Both the position numbers and the translations under genes were made by a program. From positions 1 to 32,904 of the forward strand of contig JAKQKT010000279.1 of assembly GCA_029560515.1 (NCBI GenBank): a DNA stretch of 32,904 nt. The letters are read 5' to 3'. Below the pieces are notes generated by a model. That model ran no database searches and had not been told where the DNA came from. It saw only the letters and a program-made list of their open reading frames with translations. The stretch's first letter is position 1. Every line of letters starts with the position of its first letter. The DNA comes from Pseudomonadota bacterium. Its GTDB lineage: Bacteria; Pseudomonadota; Gammaproteobacteria; Xanthomonadales; Xanthomonadaceae. Shown in pieces: positions 7,972 to 18,767 of this stretch.

Positions 7972-9516
7972 TTGGAGCTTCACATTACTCACCCAGTTTT
8001 AGCCGCGCTCGGCCTGAGCGAAAACGAATCCGGAACCTATCTCGGACACGGAGAATGGTCAAAAACACAGGATGCGGGCGTACTGGAACCGATCAACCCA
8101 AGCAATGGCGAACTGCTCGGTCGCGTCTATGCCTCCAGCCAGGCCGATTACGACATCATCATGGAACGCGCACAGGCCAACTTCAAAGTCTGGCGTACCA
8201 CGCCTGCGCCGAAGCGCGGCGAAGCGATTCGTCTTTGCGCCGATGCACTGCGTAAACACAAAGACGCGCTTGGTTCCCTGGTAGCTCTGGAAATGGGCAA
8301 GATCAAACCCGAAGGCGACGGCGAAGTTCAGGAAATGATCGACATCGGCGATTTCGCCGTTGGTCTTGCACGTCAACTCTACGGTTTGACCATGCATTCA
8401 GAACGCCCTGGTCACCGCATGTACGAACAATATCAGCCACTCGGCATCGTTGGCATTATTTCTGCCTTCAACTTCCCGGTTGCCGTCTGGGCCTGGAATA
8501 GTTTCCTCGCGGCGATCTGCGGCGATATCTGCATCTGGAAACCATCGCCAAAAACGCCGTTCAGCGCGATTGCTTCGATGAAGATTTGTAACGAAGCATT
8601 GAACGCCGGCGGTTTCCCGGATCTGTTCTATCTGTTCAACGATGCAGGCACCGATATCGCACAACAATTCGTCGATGACCATCGCGTGCCATTGATCAGC
8701 TTCACCGGTTCCACTGCAGTTGGTCGCATGGTCGGCGAACGCGTTGCCAAACGCATGGGCCGCAGCCTACTCGAACTCGGCGGCAACAACGCCATGATCG
8801 TGGATGAAACCGCAGACCTGAAATTGGCGATTCCCGCTATCGTGTTCGGCGCGGTCGGTACTGCTGGTCAACGTTGCACGACGACACGCCGCGTTTTCAT
8901 CCACGAAAATATATTCGAAGATGTCGTGGCGAAACTGATTACCGCCTACAAACAAGTGGAAACCAAAATCGGCGACCCAACGCTGGCTACCACCCTGATG
9001 GGCCCGTTGACCGACAAGGCCACCGTGCAACGCTTCCTTGGCGTTCTCGAGAAAGCCAAAACCCTCGGCGGCACCGTTCGTACCGGCGGCACAGCACTCG
9101 ATCGCAAAGGCAATTTCGTGACGCCTGCGATCGTGACTGGCATAAAAAATTCCGATGAAGTCGTGCAAACCGAAACCTTCGCGCCGATTTTGTATGCGAT
9201 GCCTTTCAAGACACTCGATGAAGCCATCGATATGCAGAACGCCGTACCACAAGGCCTGAGTTCGGCCATCTTCACCAACAACCTGCGTGCCGCGGAACAA
9301 TTCCTGTCGGCTGCCGGTTCCGATTGCGGTATCGCCAACGTCAACATCGGCACCAGCGGCGCGGAAATCGGCGGCGCATTCGGTGGTGAAAAAGAAACCG
9401 GCGGCGGTCGCGAATCCGGTTCCGATGCCTGGAAGATCTACATGCGTCGCCAAACCAATACCATCAACTATTCCGATTCCTTGCCGCTGGCCCAGGGCAT
9501 CAAGTTCGACATCTAA
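7972..9516 (+). CDS. Aldehyde dehydrogenase, ALDH7-like (L-piperidine-6-carboxylate / alpha-aminoadipic semialdehyde dehydrogenase type)
   Basis: 514 aa; [21 protein letters not shown] catalytic region and [23 protein letters not shown]-terminus. First in-frame start is TTG at 7972; the next Met is about residue 64. Confidence 0.88.
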   Translation: MELHITHPVLAALGLSENESGTYLGHGEWSKTQDAGVLEPINPSNGELLGRVYASSQADYDIIMERAQANFKVWRTTPAPKRGEAIRLCADALRKHKDALGSLVALEMGKIKPEGDGEVQEMIDIGDFAVGLARQLYGLTMHSERPGHRMYEQYQPLGIVGIISAFNFPVAVWAWNSFLAAICGDICIWKPSPKTPFSAIASMKICNEALNAGGFPDLFYLFNDAGTDIAQQFVDDHRVPLISFTGSTAVGRMVGERVAKRMGRSLLELGGNNAMIVDETADLKLAIPAIVFGAVGTAGQRCTTTRRVFIHENIFEDVVAKLITAYKQVETKIGDPTLATTLMGPLTDKATVQRFLGVLEKAKTLGGTVRTGGTALDRKGNFVTPAIVTGIKNSDEVVQTETFAPILYAMPFKTLDEAIDMQNAVPQGLSSAIFTNNLRAAEQFLSAAGSDCGIANVNIGTSGAEIGGAFGGEKETGGGRESGSDAWKIYMRRQTNTINYSDSLPLAQGIKFDI

Positions 9517-9537
9517 ACCAACATTAAGGGATCCGCG

Positions 9538-9834
9538 ATGAATACTCCTGCAAAAGAAACCAGCACATTGGCAATCACCAGCTTGATTAGCGGCATCCTC
9601 GGATGGACCCTGCTGCCTTGGCTCGGCAGCATCGTGGCGATCATTACCGGCCACATGGCACGCAAGGAAATTCGCAATAATCCGGCGACCAAGGAGGGTG
9701 ATGGCATGGCATTGGCGGGCCTGATCATGGGCTGGGCAATGGTAGCGCTGTCGATTCTTTCGCTGATTGTCATCGTACTGTTCTTTGGCGGTCTTCTGGC
9801 CGTACTCGGTGTTACTGCAGCAAACGGCGGTTAA
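9538..9834 (+). CDS. DUF4190 domain-containing small membrane protein
   Basis: 98 aa; LAITSLISGILGW...GSIVAIITGHMARKEIRNNP...GMALAGLIMGW pattern. Confidence 0.85.
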   Translation: MNTPAKETSTLAITSLISGILGWTLLPWLGSIVAIITGHMARKEIRNNPATKEGDGMALAGLIMGWAMVALSILSLIVIVLFFGGLLAVLGVTAANGG

Positions 9835-9837
9835 TGC

Positions 9838-10869
9838 GTGTACGGACTAGCGCGCCCTTTTCTTTTTTGTCTCGATGCCGAAACGGCCCACGGCGTGGGC
9901 CTAAAAGCCATTGAAGCCGCATACCGTCTCGGGCTGAATCCCTTACTGGCAAGCAAAACGCCGATATTGAAAACCAAGGCCTTCGGAATTGAATTTCCCA
10001 ACCCGGTCGGACTTGCCGCAGGTCTGGATAAAAACGGCGAATACATCGATGCGCTGCTTGGGTTGGGCTTTGGATTTGTGGAAATCGGCACCACCACGCC
10101 CAAACCGCAGGAAGGCAATGAAAAACCCCGGATGTTTCGACTAACGGACAAACAAGCGGTTATCAACCGACTGGGTTTCAACAATAACGGTGTCGATGCA
10201 CTGGTAAAAAATGTCGAGAAAGCGGCACGTAAAGGCATTCTCGGCATCAATATCGGCAAGAACAAGGACACGCCGAATGAAAAGGCGATTGACGATTATA
10301 TTTATTGCCTCGAACGCGTTTATACCTTGAGCGATTACATCACCGTCAACATTTCGTCTCCGAACACCGCCGGCTTGCGCGATTTGCAAACCGAAGAATA
10401 TTTCCGCCGCTTCATTGGCGAGCTGCGCGAAGTGCAGGAAGAACTGGCGGGTGTCAACGGCTTCAAAACTCCGATGCTGATCAAACTTGCACCCGATTTG
10501 ACTGAAGCGGCATTGGACGGCATGGCCGAAGTCTTGAATGCAGCACAAGTCGATGGTGTGATCGCGACCAATACGACAATTGATCGCATGGAAATAAAAG
10601 GCAACAAGTACGAATACGAAGTGGGCGGCCTGTCCGGCAAACCACTTTACGGGCGCTCGACTGCCGTATTGCGTCGCCTGCGCACACGACTGAACAATAA
10701 TATTCCCCTGATCGGCGTTGGAGGGGTTCTAAGTGGTGCCGATGCTGCCGGCAAAGTGGCCGCAGGCGCAACCCTCGTACAGTTTTACACCGGTCTCATT
10801 TATCGCGGTCCTGAATTGATCGATGAAAGCGTAAGCGCGATTCGCCGCCGCCGCGAAGGGGTTGCATGA
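9838..10869 (+). CDS. pyrD: Dihydroorotate dehydrogenase (quinone), class 2
   Basis: 343 aa; [62 protein letters not shown] start. Confidence 0.97.
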   Translation: MYGLARPFLFCLDAETAHGVGLKAIEAAYRLGLNPLLASKTPILKTKAFGIEFPNPVGLAAGLDKNGEYIDALLGLGFGFVEIGTTTPKPQEGNEKPRMFRLTDKQAVINRLGFNNNGVDALVKNVEKAARKGILGINIGKNKDTPNEKAIDDYIYCLERVYTLSDYITVNISSPNTAGLRDLQTEEYFRRFIGELREVQEELAGVNGFKTPMLIKLAPDLTEAALDGMAEVLNAAQVDGVIATNTTIDRMEIKGNKYEYEVGGLSGKPLYGRSTAVLRRLRTRLNNNIPLIGVGGVLSGADAAGKVAAGATLVQFYTGLIYRGPELIDESVSAIRRRREGVA

Positions 10870-11909
10870 GCGGATACCAGCTCGGCGAGAATGTTTCACT
10901 TGCCGGTCGCAATACGTTTCGCATTCCCGCTCGCGCCGAAATTCTCGCCGATGTAAAAAATTCCGACGCATTGGCGGAACTGTTCGATTTCGCAATGCTG
11001 CGCAGCGGTCCCGTGATGGTGCTCGGCGAAGGCAGCAATATCCTGTTCGCGGCCGATGTGCCCGGCGTGGTGATCTGTCTCACGATGAGCGAAATCAATA
11101 TCATCAGGGACGAAGGCGATGTTGCCCTGGTACGCGCCGATGCCGGCGTGAACTGGAATGATTTCATCGGCTGGACATTGGGCCGCGGCTTGCTCGGCCT
11201 TGAAAATATGTCATTGATCCCCGGCACCGTCGGTGCCTGCCCGATCCAGAATATCGGTGCCTACGGCGTCGAAGCCGGTGAATTCATCGAAACTGTCGAA
11301 GTGTTCGATCGTCAATCGCAACGCATGAAACGCATTGGCAAGGCCGAATGCGAATTTGCCTATCGCGACAGCTTGTTCAAACAGGATCTGAATCGTTACG
11401 TGATTTGTGCAGTCGAATTTCTATTGCCGCGCCACCGTGAATTGAAACTCGACTATGCCGGCGTCCGCGAAGAATTGTCCGGCATGGGGATCGAAAATCC
11501 CCGCGCCGTGCATGTCGCCGAGGCCATCAGCCGAATTCGCACCAGAAAGCTGCCCAATCCGGCAATTCTGGGCAATGCCGGCAGCTTCTTCAAAAATCCG
11601 ATTATTCCAGCTGCACAGGCCGAACAGCTGAAATCGCAATACGACCAGTTACCCAGTTATCCAGGCGATAGTGATGACACGCGAAAAATATCCGCTGCCT
11701 GGCTGATAGAAAATGCCGGATGGAAAGGCTTTCGCGATGGCGATGCCGGTATCGCCGAGCAGCACGCACTGGTCCTGGTAAATTACGGCAACGCCACCGG
11801 CCAGCAATTGCTTGGTCTGGCACGCCGCGTCGCGAAATCGGTTTACGAAAAGTTCGGCGTTCATATCGAACCCGAACCCCGCATTATTGGCGCGAGTTTT
11901 TTCGAGTAA
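10866..11909 (+). CDS. murB: UDP-N-acetylmuramate dehydrogenase
   Basis: 347 aa; [46 protein letters not shown]; 4-nt overlap with pyrD. Confidence 0.96.
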   Translation: MSGYQLGENVSLAGRNTFRIPARAEILADVKNSDALAELFDFAMLRSGPVMVLGEGSNILFAADVPGVVICLTMSEINIIRDEGDVALVRADAGVNWNDFIGWTLGRGLLGLENMSLIPGTVGACPIQNIGAYGVEAGEFIETVEVFDRQSQRMKRIGKAECEFAYRDSLFKQDLNRYVICAVEFLLPRHRELKLDYAGVREELSGMGIENPRAVHVAEAISRIRTRKLPNPAILGNAGSFFKNPIIPAAQAEQLKSQYDQLPSYPGDSDDTRKISAAWLIENAGWKGFRDGDAGIAEQHALVLVNYGNATGQQLLGLARRVAKSVYEKFGVHIEPEPRIIGASFFE

Positions 11910-11914
11910 AAATC

Positions 11915-12838
11915 ATGATGTTTGAATCCAGCATTCCGAAGAATAACGTGCCACGCGCCGTTTTCTTCATGGTGTTGAGTGCGATTCTGTTCGGTTGCAT
12001 GGCCATCGTCATTCGACTGGCCTCCAAGCAACTGCACGCATTCGAAATTGCCTTCTTCCGGAATTTTTTCGGTTTCCTGTTTACCGCGCCCCTGTTTTTC
12101 AAACACGGCTCCGCGATCCTGAAAACCGACAAACTGCATCTTTATATCGGTCGCTGCATGATCGGGATAATTTCGATGATGTGCGGCTTCTGGGCCATCG
12201 TGCATCTGCCATTGGCGGAAGCGGTGGCGATCAGTTACTCGACGCCTTTGTTCGTGACGATTCTCGCGGTTTTATTCCTGGGCGAAGTGGTCGGCATGCG
12301 GCGCTGGAGTGCAGTGCTGGCGGGATTCATCGGCGTGCTGATCATCATGCAACCGGGCTCGCATACCTTCAATGCTGACATGATGATTGCCCTGATGGCT
12401 GCCGTGATGAGTGCGATTGTCGCGATCAGTATCAAGGTGCTGTCGCGTACCGAAAAAGCCGATGCGATCGTCATCTACACGACGATGCTCTGGGTGCCGA
12501 TGTCATTGGTGCCTGCACTTTTTGTCTGGCAATGGCCGGTCGGTATTACCTGGCTCTGGATCATTGCCGCCGGTTTCTTTGGTACGACGGCTCATCTTTG
12601 CTGGACTCGCGCATTGAAACTCGGCGATGCGTCGATGCTGACGCCGATCAGTTTCTTTCAGGTACCCGTTGTCGCGGTTGGCGCATGGATCGTGTTCGAT
12701 GAAAAAATCGGCGCAATGGCATTGCTTGGTGCCAGCATTATTTTCATCGCCAATGTTTATATCGCAAGACGCGAAGCACAATTGGCACGCCGCAACGTGA
12801 CGGATCCGGATATCAATTCCGGAACGCAACAAAGGTAA
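11915..12838 (+). CDS. DMT (EamA) family transporter
   Basis: ORF frame 11720..12838; ATG at 11915 just after murB stop; ten-TM-like protein with EamA-type duplicated hydrophobic pattern. Confidence 0.88.
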   Translation: MMFESSIPKNNVPRAVFFMVLSAILFGCMAIVIRLASKQLHAFEIAFFRNFFGFLFTAPLFFKHGSAILKTDKLHLYIGRCMIGIISMMCGFWAIVHLPLAEAVAISYSTPLFVTILAVLFLGEVVGMRRWSAVLAGFIGVLIIMQPGSHTFNADMMIALMAAVMSAIVAISIKVLSRTEKADAIVIYTTMLWVPMSLVPALFVWQWPVGITWLWIIAAGFFGTTAHLCWTRALKLGDASMLTPISFFQVPVVAVGAWIVFDEKIGAMALLGASIIFIANVYIARREAQLARRNVTDPDINSGTQQR

Positions 12839-12848
12839 CGAGATTTGT

Positions 12849-12934
12849 CGTGGGAGCGACGGAAGGCGCGAATGCTCGGAAAAATTCGCGCCTGAGTAGC
12901 GCCTGCCCCGGCGAAAGCCGGGGGCACTCCCACG
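12849..12934. repeat. REP-like three-way-junction palindromic element / bidirectional terminator
   Basis: Outer CGTGGGAG (12849-12856)/CTCCCACG (12927-12934); hairpin AGGCGCGAAT (12864-12873)/ATTCGCGCCT (12884-12893); hairpin TGCCCCGGC-GAAA-GCCGGGGGCA (12904-12926). Followed by a T-rich stretch. Confidence 0.8.
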
Positions 12935-12948
12935 GATTTTCTTATTTT

Positions 12949-14172
12949 TTAGGCGAATTTCTTCGCGACGTAATCATCGATCAGCGCAACGAACTCCTGC
13001 GCAATATTGTCGCCACGCAGCGTCACCGCTTTTTCGCCATCAATGAAGACCGGCGCCGCTGGCGATTCGCCGGTACCCGGCAATGAGATACCAATATTGG
13101 CGTGACGCGATTCGCCCGGGCCATTCACGATGCAGCCCATCACGGCTAGCGTAAGATTCTCGGCACCGGGATTGGTGATTTTCCATTCCGGCATTTTATC
13201 GCGGACATGCTCCTGAACTGTCTTCGCCAACTCCTGGAAAAATTCGGAAGTGGTTCGGCCGCAACCGGGGCATGCAGTAACGAGTGGCGTAAAGGCCCGC
13301 AAACCCATGGTTTGCAAAAGCTCCTGCGCGACGATGACTTCCTGCGTGCGCGCACCGCCCGGCTCGGGCGTCAGGGAGATACGAATCGTGTCGCCAATGC
13401 CTTCCTGCATCAGGATGGCGAGCGCTGCCGCCGATGCGGTAATGCCCTTGCTGCCCATGCCCGCTTCGGTCAAGCCAAGATGCAAGGGAAAATCCGAACG
13501 CTTCGACAAATCACGATATACGGCAACCAATTCCTGCACGCCGCTGACTTTGGCCGACAGAATAATCCGGTCGCGCGACATACCGATTTCAACCGCCTTG
13601 TCTGCCGAATCGATGGCCGAACGAACGAGTGCTTCGCGCAATACCCGCGGGGCGTCCCATGGCTCCGCACGTTGCGCGTTTTCATCCATCAACATCGCGG
13701 CCAATGATTGATCGAGCGAGCCCCAGTTCACGCCGATACGAACCGGCTTCGAATATTTCAATGCCATTTCAATAATCGCGGCAAACTGGGTGTCTTTCTT
13801 TTTTCCGAAACCGACATTGCCGGGATTGATGCGGTATTTTGCCAGCGCTTCCGCACATGCGGGCTCGGCGGACAGAAGCTGATGCCCGTTGTAGTGGAAG
13901 TCGCCAATGATCGGCACATCAATATTCATCATCAACAATTTTTCGCGAATGCGCGGTACCGCCGCTGCAGACTCCGGATTATTGACGGTAACGCGAACGA
14001 GTTCGGAACCCGCTCGCCACAATTGCGAGATTTGTTTTACGGATGCATCAATATCGGCAGTGTCGGTATTTGTCATGGATTGCACCACGACCGGATGCTT
14101 GCTGCCGATCCATACCTTGCCAATTTGTACACTATGCGTGGGTTTACGCGGTTTCGCAAAAGCCTCTGTCAT
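12949..14172 (-). CDS. ispG: Flavodoxin-dependent (E)-4-hydroxy-3-methylbut-2-enyl-diphosphate synthase
   Basis: 407 aa; [53 protein letters not shown] motifs. Confidence 0.97.
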   Translation of the reverse strand: MTEAFAKPRKPTHSVQIGKVWIGSKHPVVVQSMTNTDTADIDASVKQISQLWRAGSELVRVTVNNPESAAAVPRIREKLLMMNIDVPIIGDFHYNGHQLLSAEPACAEALAKYRINPGNVGFGKKKDTQFAAIIEMALKYSKPVRIGVNWGSLDQSLAAMLMDENAQRAEPWDAPRVLREALVRSAIDSADKAVEIGMSRDRIILSAKVSGVQELVAVYRDLSKRSDFPLHLGLTEAGMGSKGITASAAALAILMQEGIGDTIRISLTPEPGGARTQEVIVAQELLQTMGLRAFTPLVTACPGCGRTTSEFFQELAKTVQEHVRDKMPEWKITNPGAENLTLAVMGCIVNGPGESRHANIGISLPGTGESPAAPVFIDGEKAVTLRGDNIAQEFVALIDDYVAKKFA

Positions 14173-15839
14173 GCCTCGACGCCTTCCTGTGTTTCCGCAG
14201 CCACCAAGTCTGACCGCAATTCCCGCAATACGGTGTAATCGCCGGCATTCACCAACACGTCCACGCCCGCTACCAGCGTTTCGGACATGGCACGAGCGTT
14301 CAATGCATAGGGCTCATGGCCATGCACGATTTCGATGCTGGCGGCATTGGCATCCAGACTTCCCTGCGTCAAAAAACTGCGTTCGCTTGCATCGGTTGAA
14401 CACAGTTCGATGCCGCGCAGTGGTGCCCGCTGCATGGAATCCTGCGAGCGAATATGCACGCCTAGAGCACTTGAGCGACGAGCCAGCAATTCAACACCCG
14501 CCGACAAACCGCCATTCATTTCATACCGCAGCCAGCGCACCACGCCCACCATCCAGTCAGGCTCTTCGTTTTCATCCGCCAATGTCATGCCGACAATTTC
14601 GCCGACCTTGGCACGAATCTGGTTCGCATTGTCCCAGGCCATGCGATAACCCCCCAGGCTCTGATCGAGCACTCGCGCCGGTATGCGCGGCAAACGATTG
14701 GCATCGGTATTCGCATTCGCCCAAGATGCGCGCTCAACTACATGCACGGTTTGTTGAGATGATTGCCGCATGAACGTATCAAAATCACGCTGACCGGCCA
14801 GATAGTAATGCAAACCACTCAGGCCGATGACAGTGTCGATGGAATGGCTGGCCTGCAGCCGTTTGAACGTCCGCGCTGCCGACAAACCGAATGCACGCTT
14901 CAAGCGCATCAACATATCGACCGTTAAACGAAAACCGATGCCGCGACCCGGTACCAGCTCGGAAAAACCTTCCTGTTGACGCGACAAGGCGTGTTCGGTT
15001 TCGCGGATGAAAGCCCTAACATCCAGCCATAAAGCATGCGATTCACCACTGGCTCCAGGACCGGGGCCACGATCAGCATCTTCAGGTACGACCGGTGCAT
15101 TTATTTCGGGAGGTTCATTCAATAGCGGCGATAGCGGTGCAAACGAACGTGCGATCGGCCACAGGCTGTCTTGTTCGGCCTGGCTGAACGCAAGCGGATT
15201 ACTCACCGCCATCAACAATGTCTGAATATAAAGCGTCTGGATATCGATGCTGACTTTCGCCGTTTTATCTTCGACAAGTTTGCTCTCCAGTTTCAGTTCC
15301 GATGCAAAGCGGTGAATGCGATGTAGTCCCTGCCATGTACCCGCAGTGGGAGCGCGATAAATGCGCCAGGATAATGCAAGACAGCGACTGTAATGCCAGG
15401 CGGCACGTTGTAGTGACTGCAGCACTGCGGCACCGCGAAGCATGGGAATATTGCCGTTTGGCGAACATATTTCCACTGCGGCTTTCCGATAGCCATGCGC
15501 AAGCCATAAATGAAACATTTCCGCATGTTGCGCCTGCTGTGCCTTCGCCGGTGGCAAGGGCAAGGAACTTCCTGCGAATTGCTGTTCGAGCAAGGCAATG
15601 GATTCCACCACCACGCCACGCAGCTCGTCCATTACCGACAAGCGCTGGCCACCTTCAAGTCTCTGGCTTGAAAGACTGGCAAGCGCCGTATCGAGTTCCT
15701 GCTGTGTTGCCATCGCATTCGCGCGCGGCAATGCGGCAACCCAGGCTTTTACTTTTTTGGGATCGGCATGGAAACGACCGGTCGTGTTCATTCCCGGCTC
15801 GGGCATACCTTCTCGAAGGCGGCGATAGGCATCAGACAT
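14169..15839 (-). CDS. Uncharacterised protein with PilZ-like C-terminal region (possible c-di-GMP effector)
   Basis: 556 aa; C-terminal [71 protein letters not shown] resembles PilZ-type DxSxxG plus beta-barrel pattern; 4-nt overlap with ispG. Confidence 0.7.
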   Translation of the reverse strand: MSDAYRRLREGMPEPGMNTTGRFHADPKKVKAWVAALPRANAMATQQELDTALASLSSQRLEGGQRLSVMDELRGVVVESIALLEQQFAGSSLPLPPAKAQQAQHAEMFHLWLAHGYRKAAVEICSPNGNIPMLRGAAVLQSLQRAAWHYSRCLALSWRIYRAPTAGTWQGLHRIHRFASELKLESKLVEDKTAKVSIDIQTLYIQTLLMAVSNPLAFSQAEQDSLWPIARSFAPLSPLLNEPPEINAPVVPEDADRGPGPGASGESHALWLDVRAFIRETEHALSRQQEGFSELVPGRGIGFRLTVDMLMRLKRAFGLSAARTFKRLQASHSIDTVIGLSGLHYYLAGQRDFDTFMRQSSQQTVHVVERASWANANTDANRLPRIPARVLDQSLGGYRMAWDNANQIRAKVGEIVGMTLADENEEPDWMVGVVRWLRYEMNGGLSAGVELLARRSSALGVHIRSQDSMQRAPLRGIELCSTDASERSFLTQGSLDANAASIEIVHGHEPYALNARAMSETLVAGVDVLVNAGDYTVLRELRSDLVAAETQEGVEA

Positions 15840-15947
15840 GGAATCACTCCTCAGTGATTGCTAGTTTAGTCCTTTGCAGAGCGAAACCCCAAGCCCGGCG
15901 TTAAGCGTTATCCTATGCACCCATAAGCTTGATGATCGTGTCCAGGC

Positions 15948-17282
15948 ATGTCTGAATTAGTCCGCGAACGCCGGGTGTTGAAACCTGTCCAGTTGAATGT
16001 GCTGGCGCGGGACTTGCTTGAATCGAGCTTCAGCCAGGTCTGGGTAGAGGGCGAAATCAGCAATTTTTCACGTCCCGCCTCCGGCCATCTCTATTTCACA
16101 CTGAAGGACGAACGTGCCCAGGTACGCTGCGCCCTGTTCAAACAGAAAGCCATGTATCTGCGGTTCCAGCCACGTGATGGCATGCAGGTATTGGTGCGTG
16201 GTCGCCTAACGCTTTACGAAGCACGCGGCGATTACCAACTGGTACTCGAACACATGGAAGAAGCCGGCGAAGGAGCCTTGCAAAGGGCCTTTGTCGAGCT
16301 CAAGGCAAAGCTGACGGCGGAAGGCGTATTCGATGACGCCCGCAAACGTCCTTTGCCTGCCTTCGTGCATCGGCTGGCAATCATTACCTCGGCAACCGGT
16401 GCCGCCGTGCGCGATGTCATCAGTGTGCTATCGCGGCGTTTTCCACTGCTTAAGGTCGATGTGCTCCCGGTCGCCGTTCAGGGCGAAGGATCCGCAAAGG
16501 AAATCCGCACCATGCTTGCGCGGGCTAATGCCAGCCAAGCCTATGATGCCATCCTGCTGACCCGTGGCGGTGGTTCGCTGGAAGACCTCTGGTCGTTCAA
16601 CGATGAAGCACTTGCCCGCGAGATCGCGCAATCAAAAACCATCGTGATTTCCGCCGTCGGCCATGAAATCGATTTTTCCCTGTCGGATTTCGCCGCCGAT
16701 ATTCGCGCGCCGACTCCTTCCGCTGCCGCCGAATTACTGGTGCCGGACAAACTCGATTTGAGCGCCCGGATCGCGCAGCTGCGAAACCGTCTCGACACTT
16801 CGCAAAAACGTCTTCTGCAAAACAGGCAGCAAAGAGTTGACCAGGCCTTTCTGCGCCTGCGCTTATACGATCCGCAAACACGAATGGAGCAGGCAAGGCA
16901 ACGCCTGCTTCAGTCAAGGCAGCATCTGGCGAAGAATTTCCAGTTGCTTGCGCAAGCCAAACTTGCGCGCCTGAGAATTGCGATGGCAAGACTGGAACGC
17001 CAGCATCCGCAACAACAATTGCAACGACATCAACTGCGTTTAAGTGCATTGAATCAATCCTTGCACAATGCCGCTGCGCGACAACTGCAGGCAAAGATTG
17101 CGAATTTGCGTGAACTCGGACGCGGCCTGTCCGCCGTGAGCCCACTGGCAACCTTGTCACGCGGTTACGCGATTATTCGCAAACAGGAAGGTACGGTTGT
17201 CCGTGACAGCCAGGATGTAATGAAAGGCGAACTGGTCCTTGCACAACTACAGGCAGGAACACTCAAGCTGGAAGTCAAATAA
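15948..17282 (+). CDS. xseA: Exodeoxyribonuclease VII large subunit
   Basis: 444 aa; OB-fold VWVEGEISNFSRPASGHLYFTLKDERAQVRCALFK, LTRGGGSLEDLWSFNDE, SAVGHEIDFSLSDFAADIRAPTPSAAAEL. Confidence 0.97.
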   Translation: MSELVRERRVLKPVQLNVLARDLLESSFSQVWVEGEISNFSRPASGHLYFTLKDERAQVRCALFKQKAMYLRFQPRDGMQVLVRGRLTLYEARGDYQLVLEHMEEAGEGALQRAFVELKAKLTAEGVFDDARKRPLPAFVHRLAIITSATGAAVRDVISVLSRRFPLLKVDVLPVAVQGEGSAKEIRTMLARANASQAYDAILLTRGGGSLEDLWSFNDEALAREIAQSKTIVISAVGHEIDFSLSDFAADIRAPTPSAAAELLVPDKLDLSARIAQLRNRLDTSQKRLLQNRQQRVDQAFLRLRLYDPQTRMEQARQRLLQSRQHLAKNFQLLAQAKLARLRIAMARLERQHPQQQLQRHQLRLSALNQSLHNAAARQLQAKIANLRELGRGLSAVSPLATLSRGYAIIRKQEGTVVRDSQDVMKGELVLAQLQAGTLKLEVK

Positions 17283-18669
17283 GCTGGGCAATTTCAACGC
17301 CTGAATTTTTTTCACGCTTTGCACGGTACATCGCCTGGTCGGCCTCTCGCATCAAATCCGTCACCTGGAAACCATGCGATGGAAAGGCCGCAACACCGAT
17401 ACTTGCACCGACGTACACCAGTTTTCCATGCTGCAACTGTATCGGTTGCGAAAGAATTTCCCGCATGCGTGCGGCGTAAATCAGCAGATGATTGTCGTCA
17501 CCCACTTTTGGGTCATCGATCAGCACAATGAATTCGTCGCCCCCCATCCGCGCTACCGTATCTCCTGCGCGAACGGCTGCCAGCAAGCGTTTTGCAATGG
17601 TCTTTAGTACTTCGTCACCAGCATCATGACCATGCTCGTCATTGATCGGCTTGAATCCGTCGAGATCAATCGACAAAACGGCAAACGGTTGGCCATTGCG
17701 TTTGCCACGGTGCATCAGATCGTAAAGATTGGATAATGCCTGACGACGATTTGGCAAATGAGTCAATGGATCATGATCCGCCAGATGCCTGATGCGCGAA
17801 CGATCAAATAAAATACGATAACTGGCCAATGCGGAAAAAAGCGACACCAGCAGGCCGATAATTCCTGCCGTCGTTTGCCACCAGGGCTCGACTCCAAAAC
17901 CCTGTTTGGGTTGGGCGGAAATCAGCCAGCTGCCACCGGGTACAAAAACTGGAACGCGGACTGCGTCTTTCGAAATTCGAAGATCATCGCCGAAGAAGAA
18001 TTGTCCCGCCGGTCCGCTGGCATCACGCCCACGGATCGCGATATCCAGATTCTGCTCAAGGCTTGTCAAACCGGCCTCTTTCATCAACTCCGGAAAATCG
18101 AGTGCTACCGAAACTGCTCCCCAAAGACGAGGGACTCCATCCAGCTTGATCCACACCGGCATGCGGCAGACAACGCCCACTGCACCATCTTCCAGTTTGA
18201 ACGGGCCGGCGAGAACAGCATCGTCGAGTTGTATGGAACGGTATACCGCAATTTTTTGTTCCGAATCCAGCAACAGGTTTTGCCCGATGATTTTCTCATT
18301 GCCCAGGCGCGGATAAACATCGCGAATGATGAAATGCGGCGCCAGTGACAAATTCCGTTGCGCCGGATTAGTGCTGCTCAACTGCTCGGCAATGGATGCA
18401 AACTGTTCCGGTGTAAGTTCACCGCGAATGACCAAATCGACAGCCATGCCCTTGGTCAATGCCACACTCGTATTCAGCTTGGTTTCCAGTTGCGATCGGA
18501 AATTAGAAACCCGACTTTGAATCTCGTTTTTCTGCTGGCTGAGATCATGCTGGTGTTCAAGCTCACCTGCACGCCAACTGAGAAATACACCCACAGTCAA
18601 AATAATGGCAGCAGTCAGCAAGGGCCTTTGGGTAAGCCAGAACAAGGGCCTTAGCGGTAAACGATTCAT
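17275..18669 (-). CDS. Membrane-bound CHASE-GGDEF diguanylate cyclase
   Basis: 464 aa; N-terminal TM, CHASE-like periplasmic domain, second TM, DPLTHLPNRR, RAGDTVARMGGDEF (intact GGDEF A-site and RxxD I-site five residues upstream). Confidence 0.93.
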   Translation of the reverse strand: MNRLPLRPLFWLTQRPLLTAAIILTVGVFLSWRAGELEHQHDLSQQKNEIQSRVSNFRSQLETKLNTSVALTKGMAVDLVIRGELTPEQFASIAEQLSSTNPAQRNLSLAPHFIIRDVYPRLGNEKIIGQNLLLDSEQKIAVYRSIQLDDAVLAGPFKLEDGAVGVVCRMPVWIKLDGVPRLWGAVSVALDFPELMKEAGLTSLEQNLDIAIRGRDASGPAGQFFFGDDLRISKDAVRVPVFVPGGSWLISAQPKQGFGVEPWWQTTAGIIGLLVSLFSALASYRILFDRSRIRHLADHDPLTHLPNRRQALSNLYDLMHRGKRNGQPFAVLSIDLDGFKPINDEHGHDAGDEVLKTIAKRLLAAVRAGDTVARMGGDEFIVLIDDPKVGDDNHLLIYAARMREILSQPIQLQHGKLVYVGASIGVAAFPSHGFQVTDLMREADQAMYRAKREKNSGVEIAQLI

Positions 18670-18767
18670 GTGCGGATTATAAACCCTGAATACAGAGCAA
18701 TTAGGTAATTAACCCCAAACCTGCCGTGTCCCCGTTCACACGCATACCCAAGCCAATGGAGCACGTG

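Noticed and set aside
8767-9654. 295-aa minus-strand ORF antisense to the aldehyde dehydrogenase
   Set aside because: Shadow ORF; composition is the antisense image of the ALDH coding sequence with no domain pattern.
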